64,000 nucleotides of DNA from Bradyrhizobium semiaridum (GTDB lineage Bacteria > Pseudomonadota > Alphaproteobacteria > Rhizobiales > Xanthobacteraceae): contig NZ_JAGKJJ010000013.1 in NCBI RefSeq assembly GCF_020329505.1, forward strand, positions 47,409 through 111,408, given 5' to 3'. A program made the translations under genes and the position numbers. A model generated the notes under the pieces. It worked only from the letters and a program-made list of their open reading frames with translations. It had not been told where the DNA came from and did no database searches. The number at the start of each line of letters is the position of its first letter. Position 1 is the first letter of the stretch. Shown one piece after another: positions 25,923-39,514 of this stretch.

Positions 25923-26393
25923 ATGTCGCGTCGCCATTCTGCTGAGAAGCGTGAAGTTCTTCCCGATCCGAAGTTCGGGAACATCATCATTACCAAGCTG
26001 ATGAACTCGGTGATGTACGCCGGGAAGAAGTCGGTCGCCGAAGGTATCGTCTACGGTGCGCTCGGCATCATCGAAGCCAAGACCAAGCAGAACCCGCTCG
26101 GTGTGTTCGAGCAGGCGCTCGAGAACGTGATGCCGACCATCGAGGTTCGCTCCCGCCGCGTCGGTGGCGCGACCTACCAGGTTCCGGTGGAAGTCCGCTC
26201 GGTGCGCCGTCAGGCGCTCGGCCTGCGCTGGCTGATCTCGGCCGCGCGCGAGCGCAACGAGAAGACCATGACGGAGCGGCTCTCGGCGGAACTGCTGGAT
26301 GCGTCGAACAACCGTGGCAACGCCGTCAAGAAGCGTGAAGACGTGCACCGGATGGCGGAAGCCAACCGCGCCTTCTCGCACTACCGCTGGTAA
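25923..26393 (+). CDS. rpsG: 30S ribosomal protein S7
   Basis: S7 (uS7) nucleates assembly of the 30S head and contacts E-site tRNA and mRNA. The 156-residue protein shows [37 protein letters not shown] and the C-terminal [20 protein letters not shown], all standard. It lies between rpsL and fusA (30-base gap). Confidence 0.99.
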   Translation: MSRRHSAEKREVLPDPKFGNIIITKLMNSVMYAGKKSVAEGIVYGALGIIEAKTKQNPLGVFEQALENVMPTIEVRSRRVGGATYQVPVEVRSVRRQALGLRWLISAARERNEKTMTERLSAELLDASNNRGNAVKKREDVHRMAEANRAFSHYRW

Positions 26394-26423
26394 GGCGAAC
26401 AACGGAATTTAAGGAACAGTCTC

Positions 26424-28496
<2,073 letters not shown>

Positions 28497-28535
28497 TTGT
28501 CGTTGATGGCAGTCAACGATTGAACGGAGAGTCAA

Positions 28536-29726
<1,191 letters not shown>

Positions 29727-29729
29727 TAA

Positions 29730-29793
29730 GCGAATAGGGAATGGCGAGTAGCGGGTGGATCACACCATTCGCTATTCGCTACTCGCCACTCAC
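29730..29793. repeat. palindromic repeat, family A, copy 1 (tuf-rpsJ)
   Basis: A degenerate tandem of GCGAATAG/GCGAGTAG-like octamers (29730-29758) is followed after a short loop by its approximate reverse complement (29764-29793). Many mismatches are G-T, so as RNA the arms can pair with G-U wobbles into a hairpin of about 28 bp. It fills most of the 85-base gap between tuf and rpsJ. Two further copies lie at 42796 and 44441. Confidence 0.8.
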
Positions 29794-29811
29794 TAAAGAG
29801 AGAATACGGCA

Positions 29812-30120
29812 ATGAACGGCCAAAACATTCGCATCCGACTCAAGGCGTTCGACCATCGAATCCTCGATACGTCGACCCGCGAGATCGTGAACACGGCGAA
29901 GCGCACCGGTGCGCAGGTTCGCGGTCCCATTCCGCTGCCGACCCGCATCGAGAAGTTCACCGTCAACCGTTCGCCGCATGTTGACAAGAAGAGCCGCGAG
30001 CAATTCGAGATGCGCACCCACAAGCGCCTTCTCGACATTGTCGACCCGACCCCGCAGACCGTCGATGCGCTGATGAAGCTCGACCTGGCCGCCGGCGTCG
30101 ACGTCGAGATCAAGCTCTAA
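29812..30120 (+). CDS. rpsJ: 30S ribosomal protein S10
   Basis: S10 (uS10) is a 30S head protein that, as NusE, also joins transcription antitermination complexes and binds NusG. The 102-residue protein shows [20 protein letters not shown] and [20 protein letters not shown]. It starts the S10 operon. There is no room for the long enterobacterial L4-binding leader; the upstream gap is the family A repeat, so expression probably continues from the str operon or starts within the repeat region. Confidence 0.99.
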
Positions 30121-30174
30121 GGTTTTGGATTTTTACGTCCGCCGCTTGCGGACAGAAAGACAGGAAGCACGCCG

Positions 30175-30894
30175 ATGCGCTCCGGAGTGATCGCACAGAA
30201 GGTCGGGATGACGCGGGTCTTTACTGAGACCGGCGAGCATATCCCTGTGACCGTGCTGAAGCTGGGCAACTGCCAGGTGCTGGGCCACCGCACCACCGAG
30301 AAGAACGGCTATGTCGCCCTTCAGCTCGGTTCTGGCGCCCGCAAGACCGTGTACATGCCGAAGGCCGAGCGCGGTCAGTTCGCGGTCGCCAAGGTCGAGC
30401 CCAAGCGCAAGGTCGCCGAGTTCCGCGTGTCCGAGGACGCGCTGATCCCGGTCGGCGCGGAGATCCAGGCGGACCATTTCGTGGTCGGCCAGTTTGTCGA
30501 CGTCACCGGCACCTCGATCGGTAAGGGTTTTGCCGGCGGCATGAAGCGCTGGAATTTCGGCGGTCTGCGCGCCACCCACGGTGTGTCGATCTCTCACCGC
30601 TCGATCGGTTCGACCGGCGGCCGTCAGGACCCCGGCAAGACCTGGAAGAACAAGAAGATGCCCGGCCATATGGGCGTCGACCGCATTACCACGCTCAACC
30701 TGCGCGTGGTCTCGACCGATGTCGAGCGCGGCCTGATCCTCGTCGAAGGCGCCGTTCCCGGCTCCAAGGGCGGCTGGATCTCGGTGCGCGATGCGATCAA
30801 GAAGCCGCTGCCGAAGGAAGCCCCGAAGCCCGGCAAGTTCAAGGTTGCCGGCGGCGAGGCTGCCGAGGCTGCCGCCGAGACGGAGGGTGCGTGA
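30175..30894 (+). CDS. rplC: 50S ribosomal protein L3
   Basis: L3 (uL3) is an early 50S assembly protein whose loop reaches toward the peptidyl-transferase centre. The 239-residue protein starts [20 protein letters not shown] and contains the tip loop [20 protein letters not shown] and [11 protein letters not shown]. The C-terminus has an Ala/Glu-rich extension common in alphaproteobacteria. rplD begins 1 base after the stop. Confidence 0.99.
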   Translation: MRSGVIAQKVGMTRVFTETGEHIPVTVLKLGNCQVLGHRTTEKNGYVALQLGSGARKTVYMPKAERGQFAVAKVEPKRKVAEFRVSEDALIPVGAEIQADHFVVGQFVDVTGTSIGKGFAGGMKRWNFGGLRATHGVSISHRSIGSTGGRQDPGKTWKNKKMPGHMGVDRITTLNLRVVSTDVERGLILVEGAVPGSKGGWISVRDAIKKPLPKEAPKPGKFKVAGGEAAEAAAETEGA

Positions 30895-30895
30895 G

Positions 30896-31516
30896 ATGGA
30901 ACTGAAAGTCACGACCCTTGAAGGCAAGGACGCCGGATCCGTCGAGCTCTCGGACGCGATCTTCGGCCTCGAGCCCCGCGCGGACATCATCCAGCGCTGC
31001 GTGCAGTGGCAGCTGAACAAGCGCCAGGCCGGCACCCACAAGGCCAAGGGCCGCGCCGAGATCTGGCGCACCGGCAAGAAGATGTACAAGCAGAAGGGCA
31101 CCGGCGGCGCCCGTCACGGCTCGGCCCGCGTGCCGCAGTTCCGTGGCGGTGGCCGTGCGTTCGGTCCGGTGGTCCGCTCGCACGCGACCGACCTGCCGAA
31201 GAAGGTGCGCGCGCTGGCGCTCAAGCATGCGCTGTCGGCCAAGGCCAAGGACGGCGGGCTTGTCGTGATCGACAACGCCGCGGTCAAGGAAGCCAAGACC
31301 AAGGCGCTGCTCGGCCACTTCTCCGGCCTCGGCCTGACCAACGCGCTGATCATCGACGGCGCCGAGCTCAACGCCGGTTTCGCGACCGCGGCCCGCAACA
31401 TCCCTAACATCGACGTGCTGCCGATCCAGGGCATCAACGTCTACGACATTCTCCGCCGCCAGAAGCTGGTGCTGACCAAGGCTGCGGTTGATGCGCTGGA
31501 GGCGCGCTTCAAATGA
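30896..31516 (+). CDS. rplD: 50S ribosomal protein L4
   Basis: L4 (uL4) lines the peptide exit tunnel with an extended loop. The 206-residue protein starts [20 protein letters not shown] and includes the loop signature [20 protein letters not shown] and GGGRAFGP. The frame is open upstream into rplC; the ATG at 30896 is the right start. The last 4 bases overlap rplW (ATGA). Confidence 0.98.
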   Translation: MELKVTTLEGKDAGSVELSDAIFGLEPRADIIQRCVQWQLNKRQAGTHKAKGRAEIWRTGKKMYKQKGTGGARHGSARVPQFRGGGRAFGPVVRSHATDLPKKVRALALKHALSAKAKDGGLVVIDNAAVKEAKTKALLGHFSGLGLTNALIIDGAELNAGFATAARNIPNIDVLPIQGINVYDILRRQKLVLTKAAVDALEARFK

Positions 31517-31812
31517 AGAACATCGACCCGCGCCACTACGACGTGATCGTCGCTCCTGTCGTGACCGAGAAGGCGACGCTCGCCTCCGAGCACAACAAGG
31601 TGCTGTTCAAGGTCGCCGGCAAGGCGACCAAGCCGCAGATCAAGGAAGCGGTCGAGAAGCTGTTCGACGTCAAGGTGAAGAGCGTCAACACGCTCGTTCG
31701 CAAGGGCAAGACCAAGGTGTTCCGCGGCAATCTCGGCTCGCAGTCGGACACCAAGCGCGCGATCGTGACCCTGGAAGAGGGCCACCGCATCGACGTGACT
31801 ACCGGACTATAA
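31513..31812 (+). CDS. rplW: 50S ribosomal protein L23
   Basis: L23 (uL23) sits at the exit of the peptide tunnel and is the docking site for trigger factor and SRP. The 99-residue protein shows [34 protein letters not shown] and [15 protein letters not shown]. It overlaps rplD by 4 bases and precedes rplB by 12. Confidence 0.98.
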   Translation: MKNIDPRHYDVIVAPVVTEKATLASEHNKVLFKVAGKATKPQIKEAVEKLFDVKVKSVNTLVRKGKTKVFRGNLGSQSDTKRAIVTLEEGHRIDVTTGL

Positions 31813-31824
31813 GGCGCAACGACG

Positions 31825-32658
31825 ATGGCATTGAAAACCTACAATCCCACGACGCCGGGCCAGCGCCAGCTGGTCATGGTCGATCGTTCGGCGCTCTACA
31901 AGGGCAAGCCGGTGAAGGCGCTGACCGAGGGCAAGCTCGGCAACGGCGGCCGCAACAACACCGGTCGGATCACCGTGCGCTTCCGCGGCGGCGGCCACAA
32001 GAAGGCCTACCGCACCGTCGACTTCCGCCGCGACAAGGTGGACATGCCGGCGGTCGTGGAGCGGCTGGAGTATGATCCGAACCGCACCGCCTTCATCGCG
32101 CTGATCAAGTATCAGGACGGCGAGCTGGCCTACATCCTGGCGCCGCAGCGCCTGGCCGCCGGCGACACCGTCGTCGCGGGCAACTATGTCGACGTGAAGC
32201 CGGGCAACGTCATGCCGCTCGGCAACATGCCGGTCGGCACGATCGTGCACAACATCGAGCTGAAGATCGGCAAGGGTGGCCAGCTGGCGCGCTCCGCAGG
32301 CACTTACGCCCAGATCGTCGGCCGCGACCAGGACTACGTGATCATCCGCCTGAACTCGGGCGAGCAGCGCCTCGTGCACGGCCGCTGCCGCGGCACGATC
32401 GGCGCGGTGTCGAACCCGGATCACATGAACATCTCGATCGGCAAGGCCGGTCGTACCCGCTGGCTCGGCTGGCGTCCGCACAACCGCGGCGTCGTCATGA
32501 ACCCGATCGATCACCCGCACGGCGGTGGTGAAGGTCGTACCTCGGGCGGTCGCCACCCGGTTACTCCGTGGGGCAAGCCGACCAAGGGCAAGAAGACCCG
32601 CACCAACAAGTCGACCAACAAATTCATTCTCCTCAGCCGCCACAAGCGGAAGAAGTAA
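31825..32658 (+). CDS. rplB: 50S ribosomal protein L2
   Basis: L2 (uL2) is needed for subunit joining and peptidyl-transferase assembly. The 277-residue protein starts [20 protein letters not shown] and has [20 protein letters not shown] and the conserved C-terminal [20 protein letters not shown], with the histidine near the catalytic centre. Next is rpsS after 12 bases. Confidence 0.99.
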   Translation: MALKTYNPTTPGQRQLVMVDRSALYKGKPVKALTEGKLGNGGRNNTGRITVRFRGGGHKKAYRTVDFRRDKVDMPAVVERLEYDPNRTAFIALIKYQDGELAYILAPQRLAAGDTVVAGNYVDVKPGNVMPLGNMPVGTIVHNIELKIGKGGQLARSAGTYAQIVGRDQDYVIIRLNSGEQRLVHGRCRGTIGAVSNPDHMNISIGKAGRTRWLGWRPHNRGVVMNPIDHPHGGGEGRTSGGRHPVTPWGKPTKGKKTRTNKSTNKFILLSRHKRKK

Positions 32659-32670
32659 GGAACGCCGGAC

Positions 32671-32949
32671 ATGGTTCGTTCAGTCTGGAAAGGCCCGTTC
32701 GTCGAGGGTTCTCTGCTCAAGAAGGCAGATGCCGCCCGCGCGTCCGGCCGTCACGACGTCATCAAGATCTGGAGCCGCCGCTCGACCATCCTGCCGCAGT
32801 TCGTCGGCCTGACGTTCGGCGTCTACAACGGCCAGAAGCACGTGCCGGTCGCGGTCAACGAGGAAATGGTCGGTCACAAGTTCGGCGAGTTCTCGCCGAC
32901 CCGGACCTTCCATGGCCATTCGGGCGACAAGAAAGCCAAGAAGGCTTAA
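32671..32949 (+). CDS. rpsS: 30S ribosomal protein S19
   Basis: S19 (uS19) pairs with S13 at the top of the 30S head and contacts the 50S in bridge B1. The 92-residue protein shows [25 protein letters not shown] sequence ([16 protein letters not shown]) and [20 protein letters not shown]. It sits 24 bases before rplV. Confidence 0.98.
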   Translation: MVRSVWKGPFVEGSLLKKADAARASGRHDVIKIWSRRSTILPQFVGLTFGVYNGQKHVPVAVNEEMVGHKFGEFSPTRTFHGHSGDKKAKKA

Positions 32950-32973
32950 TGGGTCAGGCTTGAGGAAGAGACG

Positions 32974-33360
32974 ATGAGCAAACCAAAGCGCGAACGTAGC
33001 CTCGCGGACAATGAGGCCAAGGCCGTCGCCCGCATGCTGCGCGTCAGCCCGCAGAAGCTCAACCTGGTGGCGCAGCTGATCCGCGGCCGCAAGGCGTCGG
33101 CGGCGCTCGCCGACCTGCAGTTTTCGCGCAAGCGGATCGCGGTCGACGTCAAGAAGTGCCTGGAATCGGCGATCGCCAACGCCGAGAACAACCATGACCT
33201 CGAGGTCGACGATCTCGTCGTCGCCGAGGCGCATGTCGGCAATGGCATCGTGATGAAGCGTTTTGCTCCGCGCGGCCGTGGCCGTTCGGGCCGTGTGTAC
33301 AAACCGTTCTCGCACCTGACCATCGTGGTTCGTCAGGTCGAGGCCGAGGCAAGCGCTTAA
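32974..33360 (+). CDS. rplV: 50S ribosomal protein L22
   Basis: L22 (uL22) lines the exit tunnel next to L4. The 128-residue protein includes [20 protein letters not shown], the helix [20 protein letters not shown], and the tunnel hairpin [20 protein letters not shown], which has normal length, with no macrolide-type insertion or deletion visible. rpsC follows after 17 bases. Confidence 0.99.
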   Translation: MSKPKRERSLADNEAKAVARMLRVSPQKLNLVAQLIRGRKASAALADLQFSRKRIAVDVKKCLESAIANAENNHDLEVDDLVVAEAHVGNGIVMKRFAPRGRGRSGRVYKPFSHLTIVVRQVEAEASA

Positions 33361-33377
33361 GGGCGCAGGAGAAGACG

Positions 33378-34079
33378 ATGGGTCAAAAGATCAATCCAAT
33401 CGGGCTGCGTCTCGGCATCAACCGGACCTGGGACTCCCGTTGGTTCGCCGGCAAGCAGGAATACGGCAAGCTGCTGCATGAGGACGTCAAGATCCGCGAG
33501 ATCCTGCACAAGGAGCTCAAGCAGGCTGCCGTCGCGCGCATCGTGATCGAGCGTCCGCACAAGAAGTGCCGCGTGACGATCCACTCCGCGCGTCCGGGCG
33601 TCGTGATCGGCAAGAAGGGCGCCGACATCGACAAGCTGCGCAAGAAGGTCGCCGACATCACCTCGTCGGACGTCGTGATCAACATCGTCGAAATCCGCAA
33701 GCCGGAGCTCGATGCGACCCTGGTCGCCGAATCGATCGCCCAGCAGCTGGAGCGCCGCGTCGCGTTCCGCCGCGCCATGAAGCGCGCCGTGCAGTCGGCG
33801 ATGCGCCTCGGCGCCGAGGGCATCCGCATCAATTGCTCGGGCCGTCTCGGCGGCGCCGAAATCGCGCGCATGGAGTGGTATCGCGAGGGCCGCGTGCCGC
33901 TGCACACGCTGCGCGCCGACGTCGACTACGGCGTCGCCACCGCGTTCACGACCTTTGGCACCTGCGGCGTCAAGGTCTGGATCTTCAAGGGCGAGATCCT
34001 CGAGCACGATCCGATGGCCCAGGACAAGAAGATGGCCGAGGGCGACAACACGCCGCGTTCGCGCCGCGACGCCGCTTGA
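33378..34079 (+). CDS. rpsC: 30S ribosomal protein S3
   Basis: S3 (uS3) guards the mRNA entry channel and contributes to helicase activity. The 233-residue protein starts [20 protein letters not shown], has the KH-type motif [19 protein letters not shown] and the C-terminal domain [20 protein letters not shown]. It belongs to the S10 operon, 30 bases before rplP. Confidence 0.99.
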   Translation: MGQKINPIGLRLGINRTWDSRWFAGKQEYGKLLHEDVKIREILHKELKQAAVARIVIERPHKKCRVTIHSARPGVVIGKKGADIDKLRKKVADITSSDVVINIVEIRKPELDATLVAESIAQQLERRVAFRRAMKRAVQSAMRLGAEGIRINCSGRLGGAEIARMEWYREGRVPLHTLRADVDYGVATAFTTFGTCGVKVWIFKGEILEHDPMAQDKKMAEGDNTPRSRRDAA

Positions 34080-34109
34080 GGCAAGTAAGGAATTTGAGGG
34101 CTTAAAGCC

Positions 34110-34523
34110 ATGATGCAACCTAAGAAAACGAAGTTCCGGAAGGCGCATAAGGGCCGTATTCACGGCGTTGCGACCTCTGGCGCGACGTTGGCGTTCGGCC
34201 AGTTCGGCCTGAAGGCGATGGAGCCTGAGCGCGTCACCGCCCGTCAGATCGAAGCCGCCCGCCGCGCGCTGACCCGTCACATGAAGCGCGCCGGCCGCGT
34301 CTGGATCCGCGTGTTTCCGGACGTGCCGGTGTCGAAGAAGCCCGCCGAAGTCCGCATGGGCTCCGGCAAGGGCGCGCCGGAGCTGTGGGTGGTCCGGATC
34401 AAGCCGGGCCGCGTGATGTTCGAGATCGACGGCGTGCCGGTGCAGACGGCGAAGGAAGCGCTGTCGCTCGCTGCCGCCAAGCTGCCGATCAAGACGCGCT
34501 TCGTTGCGCGCATTGCGGAGTAA
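34110..34523 (+). CDS. rplP: 50S ribosomal protein L16
   Basis: L16 (uL16) supports the A-site tRNA elbow. The 137-residue protein contains [40 protein letters not shown] and [19 protein letters not shown], all family landmarks; the conserved Arg that is hydroxylated in E. coli lies in the last region. Two adjacent ATGs (34110, 34113) are possible starts. rpmC follows after 5 bases. Confidence 0.98.
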   Translation: MMQPKKTKFRKAHKGRIHGVATSGATLAFGQFGLKAMEPERVTARQIEAARRALTRHMKRAGRVWIRVFPDVPVSKKPAEVRMGSGKGAPELWVVRIKPGRVMFEIDGVPVQTAKEALSLAAAKLPIKTRFVARIAE

Positions 34524-34528
34524 TCGCC

Positions 34529-34744
34529 ATGGCCGAGATGAAAGTTGAAGACATTCGCGCGATGAGCGACGACCAGCGGGAAGACGCGATCCTCAACCTG
34601 AAGAAGGAGCGCTTCAACCTGCGTTTCCAGCGCGCCACCGGGCAGCTGGAGAACACCTCGCGGATGCGGGAAGCCCGCCGCGACATCGCCCGTATCAAGA
34701 CCATCGCCGCTGAGAAGCGCGCGACCAAGACCAAGACGAAGTAA
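34529..34744 (+). CDS. rpmC: 50S ribosomal protein L29
   Basis: L29 (uL29) is a small helical protein beside L23 at the tunnel exit. The 71-residue protein shows [20 protein letters not shown] and [20 protein letters not shown], the two-helix family pattern. The frame is open upstream inside rplP, but ATG 34529 fits the family start and lies just after the rplP stop. Confidence 0.97.
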   Translation: MAEMKVEDIRAMSDDQREDAILNLKKERFNLRFQRATGQLENTSRMREARRDIARIKTIAAEKRATKTKTK

Positions 34745-34754
34745 GGGGCCAGCT

Positions 34755-35003
34755 ATGCCGAAACGTACTCTGCAGGGCGTGGTCGTCAGCGACAAGCAAG
34801 CCAAGACCGTCGTGGTGCGCGTCGATCGCCGCTTCACCCACCCGATCTACAAGAAGACGATCCGCCGTTCCAAGAACTACCACGCGCACGACGAGAACAA
34901 CCAGTTCAAGCCGGGCGACATGGTCTGGATCGAAGAGTCGAAGCCGATCTCGAAGCTGAAGCGCTGGACCGTGGTCCGGGGCGAACACAGGAAAACGGCC
35001 TGA
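34755..35003 (+). CDS. rpsQ: 30S ribosomal protein S17
   Basis: S17 (uS17) is a primary 16S rRNA-binding OB-fold protein. The 82-residue protein has [39 protein letters not shown] and [19 protein letters not shown]. It ends the S10-operon order; a 75-base gap precedes rplN, the first gene of the spc group. Confidence 0.98.
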   Translation: MPKRTLQGVVVSDKQAKTVVVRVDRRFTHPIYKKTIRRSKNYHAHDENNQFKPGDMVWIEESKPISKLKRWTVVRGEHRKTA

Positions 35004-35078
35004 TTGCTTCGGCTTGACCGAAGGTTTTCAGGGAAATTTTGAGCGCGCTAAAGCGCAGAAAGAGGACGAGGTGCATCA

Positions 35079-35447
35079 ATGATTCAGATGCAGACCAACC
35101 TCGACGTGGCCGATAATTCAGGCGCACGCCGTGTCATGTGCATCAAGGTGCTTGGCGGTTCCAAGCGCCGCTATGCCACCGTGGGCGACGTTATCGTTGT
35201 GTCGATCAAGGAAGCCATTCCGCGCGGCAAGGTGAAGAAGGGCGACGTCATGAAGGCCGTCGTGGTGCGGGTCCGCAAGGACATCCGCCGCGCCGACGGC
35301 TCGGTGATCCGCTTCGACCGCAACGCCGCCGTGCTGATCAACAACCAGTCGGAGCCGGTCGGCACCCGTATCTTCGGGCCGGTGCCGCGCGAGCTGCGCG
35401 CCAAGAACCACATGAAGATCATCTCGCTCGCGCCGGAGGTGCTGTGA
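35079..35447 (+). CDS. rplN: 50S ribosomal protein L14
   Basis: L14 (uL14) lies at the subunit interface and is the binding site of the silencing factor RsfS. The 122-residue protein shows [39 protein letters not shown] and [20 protein letters not shown]. It starts the spc group and overlaps rplX by 1 base (TGATG). Confidence 0.99.
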
Positions 35448-35761
35448 TGGCTGCCAAGATCCGCAAGGGTGACAAGGTGATCGTGCTGACCGGCCGCGAC
35501 AAGGGCCGCACCGGCGAGGTGTTCGAGGTGCGTCCGGACGAGAACAAGGCTCTCGTGCGCGGCGTCAACATGGTGAAGCGCCACCAGAAGCAGAGCCAGA
35601 CCCAGGAAGGCGGCATCATCTCCAAGGAGGCGCCGATCCACCTGTCCAACATCGCGTATGTCGGCAAGGACGGCAAGCCGACCCGCATCGGGTTCAAGAT
35701 TCAGGCCGATGGCAAGAAGGTTCGTATTGCCAAGAGCTCGGGAGCAGAGATCGATGGCTGA
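35447..35761 (+). CDS. rplX: 50S ribosomal protein L24
   Basis: L24 (uL24) is one of two assembly-initiator proteins of the 50S subunit. The 104-residue protein carries the KOW motif [20 protein letters not shown] and the segment [20 protein letters not shown]. The start ATG at 35447 overlaps the rplN stop; its own end overlaps rplE by 8 bases, so three genes are translationally coupled. Confidence 0.98.
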   Translation: MAAKIRKGDKVIVLTGRDKGRTGEVFEVRPDENKALVRGVNMVKRHQKQSQTQEGGIISKEAPIHLSNIAYVGKDGKPTRIGFKIQADGKKVRIAKSSGAEIDG

Positions 35762-36311
35762 TACAGCTTACGTGCCGCGCCTGCGCGCGGAGTATGACAA
35801 GAAGATCCGCGGCATGATGACCGAGAAGTTCGGCTATGCCAACGTGATGCAGGTGCCGCGCCTGGACAAGGTCGTGCTGAATATGGGTGTCGGCGATTCC
35901 GTCAACGACCGCAAGAAGGCCGAGACCGCCGCTGCCGAACTGACCCAGATCGCCGGCCAGAAGGCGATCGTGACCTATTCGCGGATCGCGATCGCGACCT
36001 TCAAGCTGCGCGAGAACCAGCCGATCGGCTGCAAGGTGACGCTGCGCAAGGCCCATATGTACGAGTTCATCGACCGCTTGGTGAACGTGGCGCTGCCCCG
36101 CGTCCGCGACTTCCGCGGCCTGAACCCGAAGAGCTTCGACGGCCGCGGCAACTATTCGCTCGGCATCAAGGAGCACATCATTTTCCCCGAGATCGACTTC
36201 GACAAGGTCTCGGAAGCCCGCGGTATGGACATCACGGTGTGCACCACCGCTAAGACCGACGATGAGGCGCGCGCCTTGTTGACCGCTTTCAATTTCCCGT
36301 TCCGGCAGTGA
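35754..36311 (+). CDS. rplE: 50S ribosomal protein L5
   Basis: L5 (uL5) binds 5S rRNA in the central protuberance and forms bridge B1b. The 185-residue protein shows [39 protein letters not shown] and the C-terminal [20 protein letters not shown]. The ATG at 35754 lies inside the end of rplX (8-base overlap). rpsN follows after 46 bases. Confidence 0.98.
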   Translation: MADTAYVPRLRAEYDKKIRGMMTEKFGYANVMQVPRLDKVVLNMGVGDSVNDRKKAETAAAELTQIAGQKAIVTYSRIAIATFKLRENQPIGCKVTLRKAHMYEFIDRLVNVALPRVRDFRGLNPKSFDGRGNYSLGIKEHIIFPEIDFDKVSEARGMDITVCTTAKTDDEARALLTAFNFPFRQ

Positions 36312-36357
36312 GTAGCTGAGCCGAAGCCACTCAAACGCGGATACCCAGGAGCCAAGC

Positions 36358-36663
36358 ATGGCAAAGAAGAGTTCAGTCGAGAAGAACAACCGGCGCAAGC
36401 GGATGGCGAAGAACGCCGGCCCGCGTCGCGAGAAGCTGAAGGCGATCATCGCCGACAAGACCAAGCCGATGGAAGAGCGCTTCGCGGCGACGCTGAAGCT
36501 CGCCGAGATGCCACGCAACTCGTCGCCGACGCGCATCCGCAACCGCTGCGAGCTGACCGGGCGTCCGCGCTCGAACTATCGCAAGAACAAGCTCTCGCGC
36601 ATCGCGCTGCGCGAACTCGGCTCCAAGGGCCTGGTTCCCGGCCTCGTGAAGTCGAGCTGGTAA
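36358..36663 (+). CDS. rpsN: 30S ribosomal protein S14
   Basis: S14 (uS14) binds the 30S head next to S3 and S10. The 101-residue protein is the longer zinc-free form: only one Cys is present ([10 protein letters not shown]), with no CxxC pairs. Landmarks are [20 protein letters not shown] and [18 protein letters not shown]. It lies 14 bases before rpsH. Confidence 0.98.
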   Translation: MAKKSSVEKNNRRKRMAKNAGPRREKLKAIIADKTKPMEERFAATLKLAEMPRNSSPTRIRNRCELTGRPRSNYRKNKLSRIALRELGSKGLVPGLVKSSW

Positions 36664-36677
36664 GGGAGGGGCGGAAC

Positions 36678-37076
36678 ATGTCTACGCACGATCCGATCTC
36701 CGATCTCATCACCCGCATCCGCAACGCGCAGATGCGCTCGAAGTCCAAGGTCTCGAGCCCCGGCTCGAAGATGCGCGCCAACGTGCTCGAAGTGCTGAAG
36801 TCCGAGGGCTACATCCGCGGCTACGCCAGCGTCGAGCACGCCTCGGGCCGCAGCGAGCTCGAGATCGAGCTGAAGTATTTCGACGGCGAGCCCGTCATCC
36901 GCGAGATCGAGCGGGTGTCGAAGCCTGGCCGCCGCGTTTACGCCTCGGTGAAGAACCTGCCGCGCGTGAACAACGGTCTCGGCATTTCGGTGTTGTCGAC
37001 GCCGAAGGGAATCATGGCTGACCACGAGGCGCGCGAGGCGAACGTGGGCGGTGAAGTTCTCTTCACGGTGTTCTGA
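36678..37076 (+). CDS. rpsH: 30S ribosomal protein S8
   Basis: S8 (uS8) is a primary binder of the 16S central domain and represses the spc operon in E. coli. The 132-residue protein shows [36 protein letters not shown] and the C-terminal [20 protein letters not shown]. An S8 operator was not recognised upstream. rplF follows after 14 bases. Confidence 0.98.
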   Translation: MSTHDPISDLITRIRNAQMRSKSKVSSPGSKMRANVLEVLKSEGYIRGYASVEHASGRSELEIELKYFDGEPVIREIERVSKPGRRVYASVKNLPRVNNGLGISVLSTPKGIMADHEAREANVGGEVLFTVF

Positions 37077-37090
37077 GGAAGGATTTTACG

Positions 37091-37624
37091 ATGTCACGTA
37101 TCGGCAAGCGGCCGGTGACGATCCCGTCGGGTGTGACGGCGACCGTGGAAGGCCAGACGGTGAAGATGAAGGGGCCGAAGGGCCAGCTTCAGTTCGTCGT
37201 GCATGACGACGTCGAGGTGAAGTTCGAGAACGGTCAGGTCAAGGTCGCTCCGCGCGCCAAGACCAACCGCGCGCAGGCGCTGTATGGCACTGCGCGCGCC
37301 CAGGTCGCCAACCTGGTCGAGGGCGTCACCAAGGGCTTCGAGAAGAAGCTCGAGATCACCGGCGTCGGCTACCGCGCCGCGATGCAGGGCAAGAACCTGC
37401 AGCTCGCGCTCGGCTACAGCCACGACGTGATCTACGCGATCCCGGAAGGCATCACCATCGCAGTGCCGAAGCCGACCGAGATCACGATCACCGGCAACGA
37501 CCCGCAGCGCGTCGGCCAGGTCGCGGCCGAGATCCGCGCCTACCGTCCGCCGGAGCCCTACAAGGGCAAGGGCGTGAAGTACGCCAACGAATTCATCTTC
37601 CGCAAGGAAGGCAAGAAGAAGTAA
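37091..37624 (+). CDS. rplF: 50S ribosomal protein L6
   Basis: L6 (uL6) supports the factor-binding site near the sarcin-ricin loop. The 177-residue protein has two repeated folds, starts [20 protein letters not shown] and ends with the family signature [20 protein letters not shown]. rplR follows after 11 bases. Confidence 0.98.
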   Translation: MSRIGKRPVTIPSGVTATVEGQTVKMKGPKGQLQFVVHDDVEVKFENGQVKVAPRAKTNRAQALYGTARAQVANLVEGVTKGFEKKLEITGVGYRAAMQGKNLQLALGYSHDVIYAIPEGITIAVPKPTEITITGNDPQRVGQVAAEIRAYRPPEPYKGKGVKYANEFIFRKEGKKK

Positions 37625-37635
37625 CGGAGCCGGTC

Positions 37636-37995
37636 ATGTCACTCAAGGTTACGAATGCCCGGCGCAAGCAACGCGTGCGCCTTGCGCTTCGCCGCTCGGC
37701 AGGCGGCCGCCCGCGGCTGTCGGTGTTCCGCTCGTCCAAGCACATCTACGCCCAGGTCATCGACGACCAGAAGGGCGAGACGCTGGCCTCGGCCTCGTCG
37801 CTGGAGAAGTCGATGCGCGAGGCCGGCAAGACGGGCGCCGACATCGATGCGGCCAAGGCGGTCGGCAAGCTGCTCGCCGAGCGGGCTGCGCAGAAGGGCG
37901 TCAAGGAAGTCGTGTTCGATCGCGGCGCGTACATCTATCACGGGCGCGTCAAGGCGCTCGCCGATGCGGCGCGCGAAGGCGGATTGAGCTTCTAA
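37636..37995 (+). CDS. rplR: 50S ribosomal protein L18
   Basis: L18 (uL18) binds 5S rRNA with L5. The 119-residue protein starts [20 protein letters not shown], has [19 protein letters not shown] and ends [20 protein letters not shown]. It sits 50 bases before rpsE. Confidence 0.98.
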   Translation: MSLKVTNARRKQRVRLALRRSAGGRPRLSVFRSSKHIYAQVIDDQKGETLASASSLEKSMREAGKTGADIDAAKAVGKLLAERAAQKGVKEVVFDRGAYIYHGRVKALADAAREGGLSF

Positions 37996-38045
37996 CGGAT
38001 TTTATGAGGAAAGAGGCGCAAGCCTCCTAGAGATTGGAAAACACC

Positions 38046-38621
38046 ATGGCAGGTGAACGCGAACGCGGCGGCCGCGAACGGAGCAGGGAGCGCGAGGAGC
38101 GCGACAGCGAGTTCGTCGACAAGCTCGTCCACATCAATCGCGTGGCGAAGGTCGTCAAGGGCGGCAAGCGCTTCGGCTTTGCGGCGCTGGTTGTGATCGG
38201 CGACCAGAAGGGCCGGGTCGGGTTCGGCCACGGCAAGGCGCGCGAAGTGCCCGAGGCGATCCGCAAGGCGACCGAATCGGCCAAGCGCAACCTGACGCGC
38301 GTCGCGCTCCGCGAGGGCCGCACGCTGCATCACGACGTCGCCGGCCGTCACGGCGCCGGCCGCGTCTATCTGCGCACGGCTCCGGCGGGTACCGGCATCA
38401 TCGCCGGCGGCCCGATGCGCGCGGTGTTCGAGACGCTCGGCATCCAGGACGTGGTTGCGAAGTCGATCGGTTCGTCGAACCCCTACAACATGGTTCGCGC
38501 CACTTTCGACGCGCTGAAGCATCAGGATTCGCCGCGCTCGGTGGCCGCTCGCCGCAACATCAAGGTCTCCACCCTGCAGTCGCGCCGCGTCGGCGGCGAC
38601 GCCGAAGTGGTGGCGGAGTAA
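38046..38621 (+). CDS. rpsE: 30S ribosomal protein S5
   Basis: S5 (uS5) helps shape the decoding site and mRNA entry. The 191-residue protein has an Arg/Glu-rich start ([20 protein letters not shown]) typical of Rhizobiales, then [40 protein letters not shown] and [14 protein letters not shown]. The ATG at 38046 is chosen over an in-frame TTG at 38034. Confidence 0.98.
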   Translation: MAGERERGGRERSREREERDSEFVDKLVHINRVAKVVKGGKRFGFAALVVIGDQKGRVGFGHGKAREVPEAIRKATESAKRNLTRVALREGRTLHHDVAGRHGAGRVYLRTAPAGTGIIAGGPMRAVFETLGIQDVVAKSIGSSNPYNMVRATFDALKHQDSPRSVAARRNIKVSTLQSRRVGGDAEVVAE

Positions 38622-38657
38622 CAACGCGCGCCTCTGGCGCTACCTGGAGTTAAGACG

Positions 38658-38861
38658 ATGGCCAAGGCCAACAACGAGGCCAGCAAGACGATCAAGGTCG
38701 AGCAGATCGGCAGCGCAATCCGCCGCCATCACTCGCAGCGTTCGACGCTGATCGGCCTCAAGCTCAACAAGATCGGCCGGGTTTCCGAGCTGCAGGACAC
38801 TCCTGAAGTTCGCGGCATGATCAGCAAGGTCCAGCATCTCGTCCGCGTCGTCGGCGAGTAA
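38658..38861 (+). CDS. rpmD: 50S ribosomal protein L30
   Basis: L30 (uL30) is a small peripheral 50S protein. The 67-residue protein shows [20 protein letters not shown] and [20 protein letters not shown], the family core. It lies between rpsE and rplO (22-base gap). Confidence 0.97.
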   Translation: MAKANNEASKTIKVEQIGSAIRRHHSQRSTLIGLKLNKIGRVSELQDTPEVRGMISKVQHLVRVVGE

Positions 38862-38883
38862 GCAAGATATAAGGAGAAGGGCG

Positions 38884-39369
38884 ATGAAGCTCAGCGAGAT
38901 CGCCGACAACGCCGGCGCCCGCAAGAAACGGATGCGCGTCGGCCGTGGCATCGGTTCCGGCAAGGGCAAGACCTCGGGCCGCGGCGGCAAGGGCCAGACC
39001 GCGCGTTCGGGCGTCCGCATCAAGGGTTTCGAAGGCGGCCAGATGCCGATGCATCGCCGTCTGCCCAAGCGCGGCTTCAACAACATCTTCCGGCTCGACT
39101 TCGCCGAGATCAATCTCGACCGGCTGCAGGAAGCGATCGACAACAAGCTGGTGGATCCGAGCGCGACCGTGAACGCGGAAGCGCTGGTCAAGGCCGGCGT
39201 GCTGCGCCGCGCCAAGGACGGCGTGCGGCTGCTCGGCCGCGGCGAGATCAAGACCAAGCTGACGATCGAGGTGTACGGCGCTTCCAAGTCGGCGATTGCC
39301 GCGGTCGAAAAGGCCGGCGGCTCGGTCAAGATCCTGGCCCCCGCCAAGGAAGACGGCGAAGCGGCGTAA
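38884..39369 (+). CDS. rplO: 50S ribosomal protein L15
   Basis: L15 (uL15) is a late assembly protein with a long Gly/Lys/Arg-rich N-terminal arm reaching into 23S rRNA. The 161-residue protein shows [39 protein letters not shown] and [19 protein letters not shown]. The 145-base gap to secY contains a perfect 8-bp hairpin (39382-39402). Confidence 0.98.
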   Translation: MKLSEIADNAGARKKRMRVGRGIGSGKGKTSGRGGKGQTARSGVRIKGFEGGQMPMHRRLPKRGFNNIFRLDFAEINLDRLQEAIDNKLVDPSATVNAEALVKAGVLRRAKDGVRLLGRGEIKTKLTIEVYGASKSAIAAVEKAGGSVKILAPAKEDGEAA

Positions 39370-39381
39370 CATCTGCGTCAT

Positions 39382-39402
39382 TGCCCGCGCACCGCGCGGG
39401 CA
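39382..39402 (+). repeat. hairpin between rplO and secY
   Basis: TGCCCGCG and CGCGGGCA form a perfect 8-bp stem with a 5-base loop, 12 bases after the rplO stop. No T-run follows. It may tune expression or mRNA decay between the ribosomal genes and secY. Confidence 0.45.
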
Positions 39403-39514
39403 TCCGCGGATCAAACGATGGATTTATCGGAGCCGAGCACCAGATAATGTCCGGTGTCGGCCGGCGGCCCGAAGCAGGGGCGTCGGCAAGGGGCTCCGGG
39501 AGAAAGCCGAAACA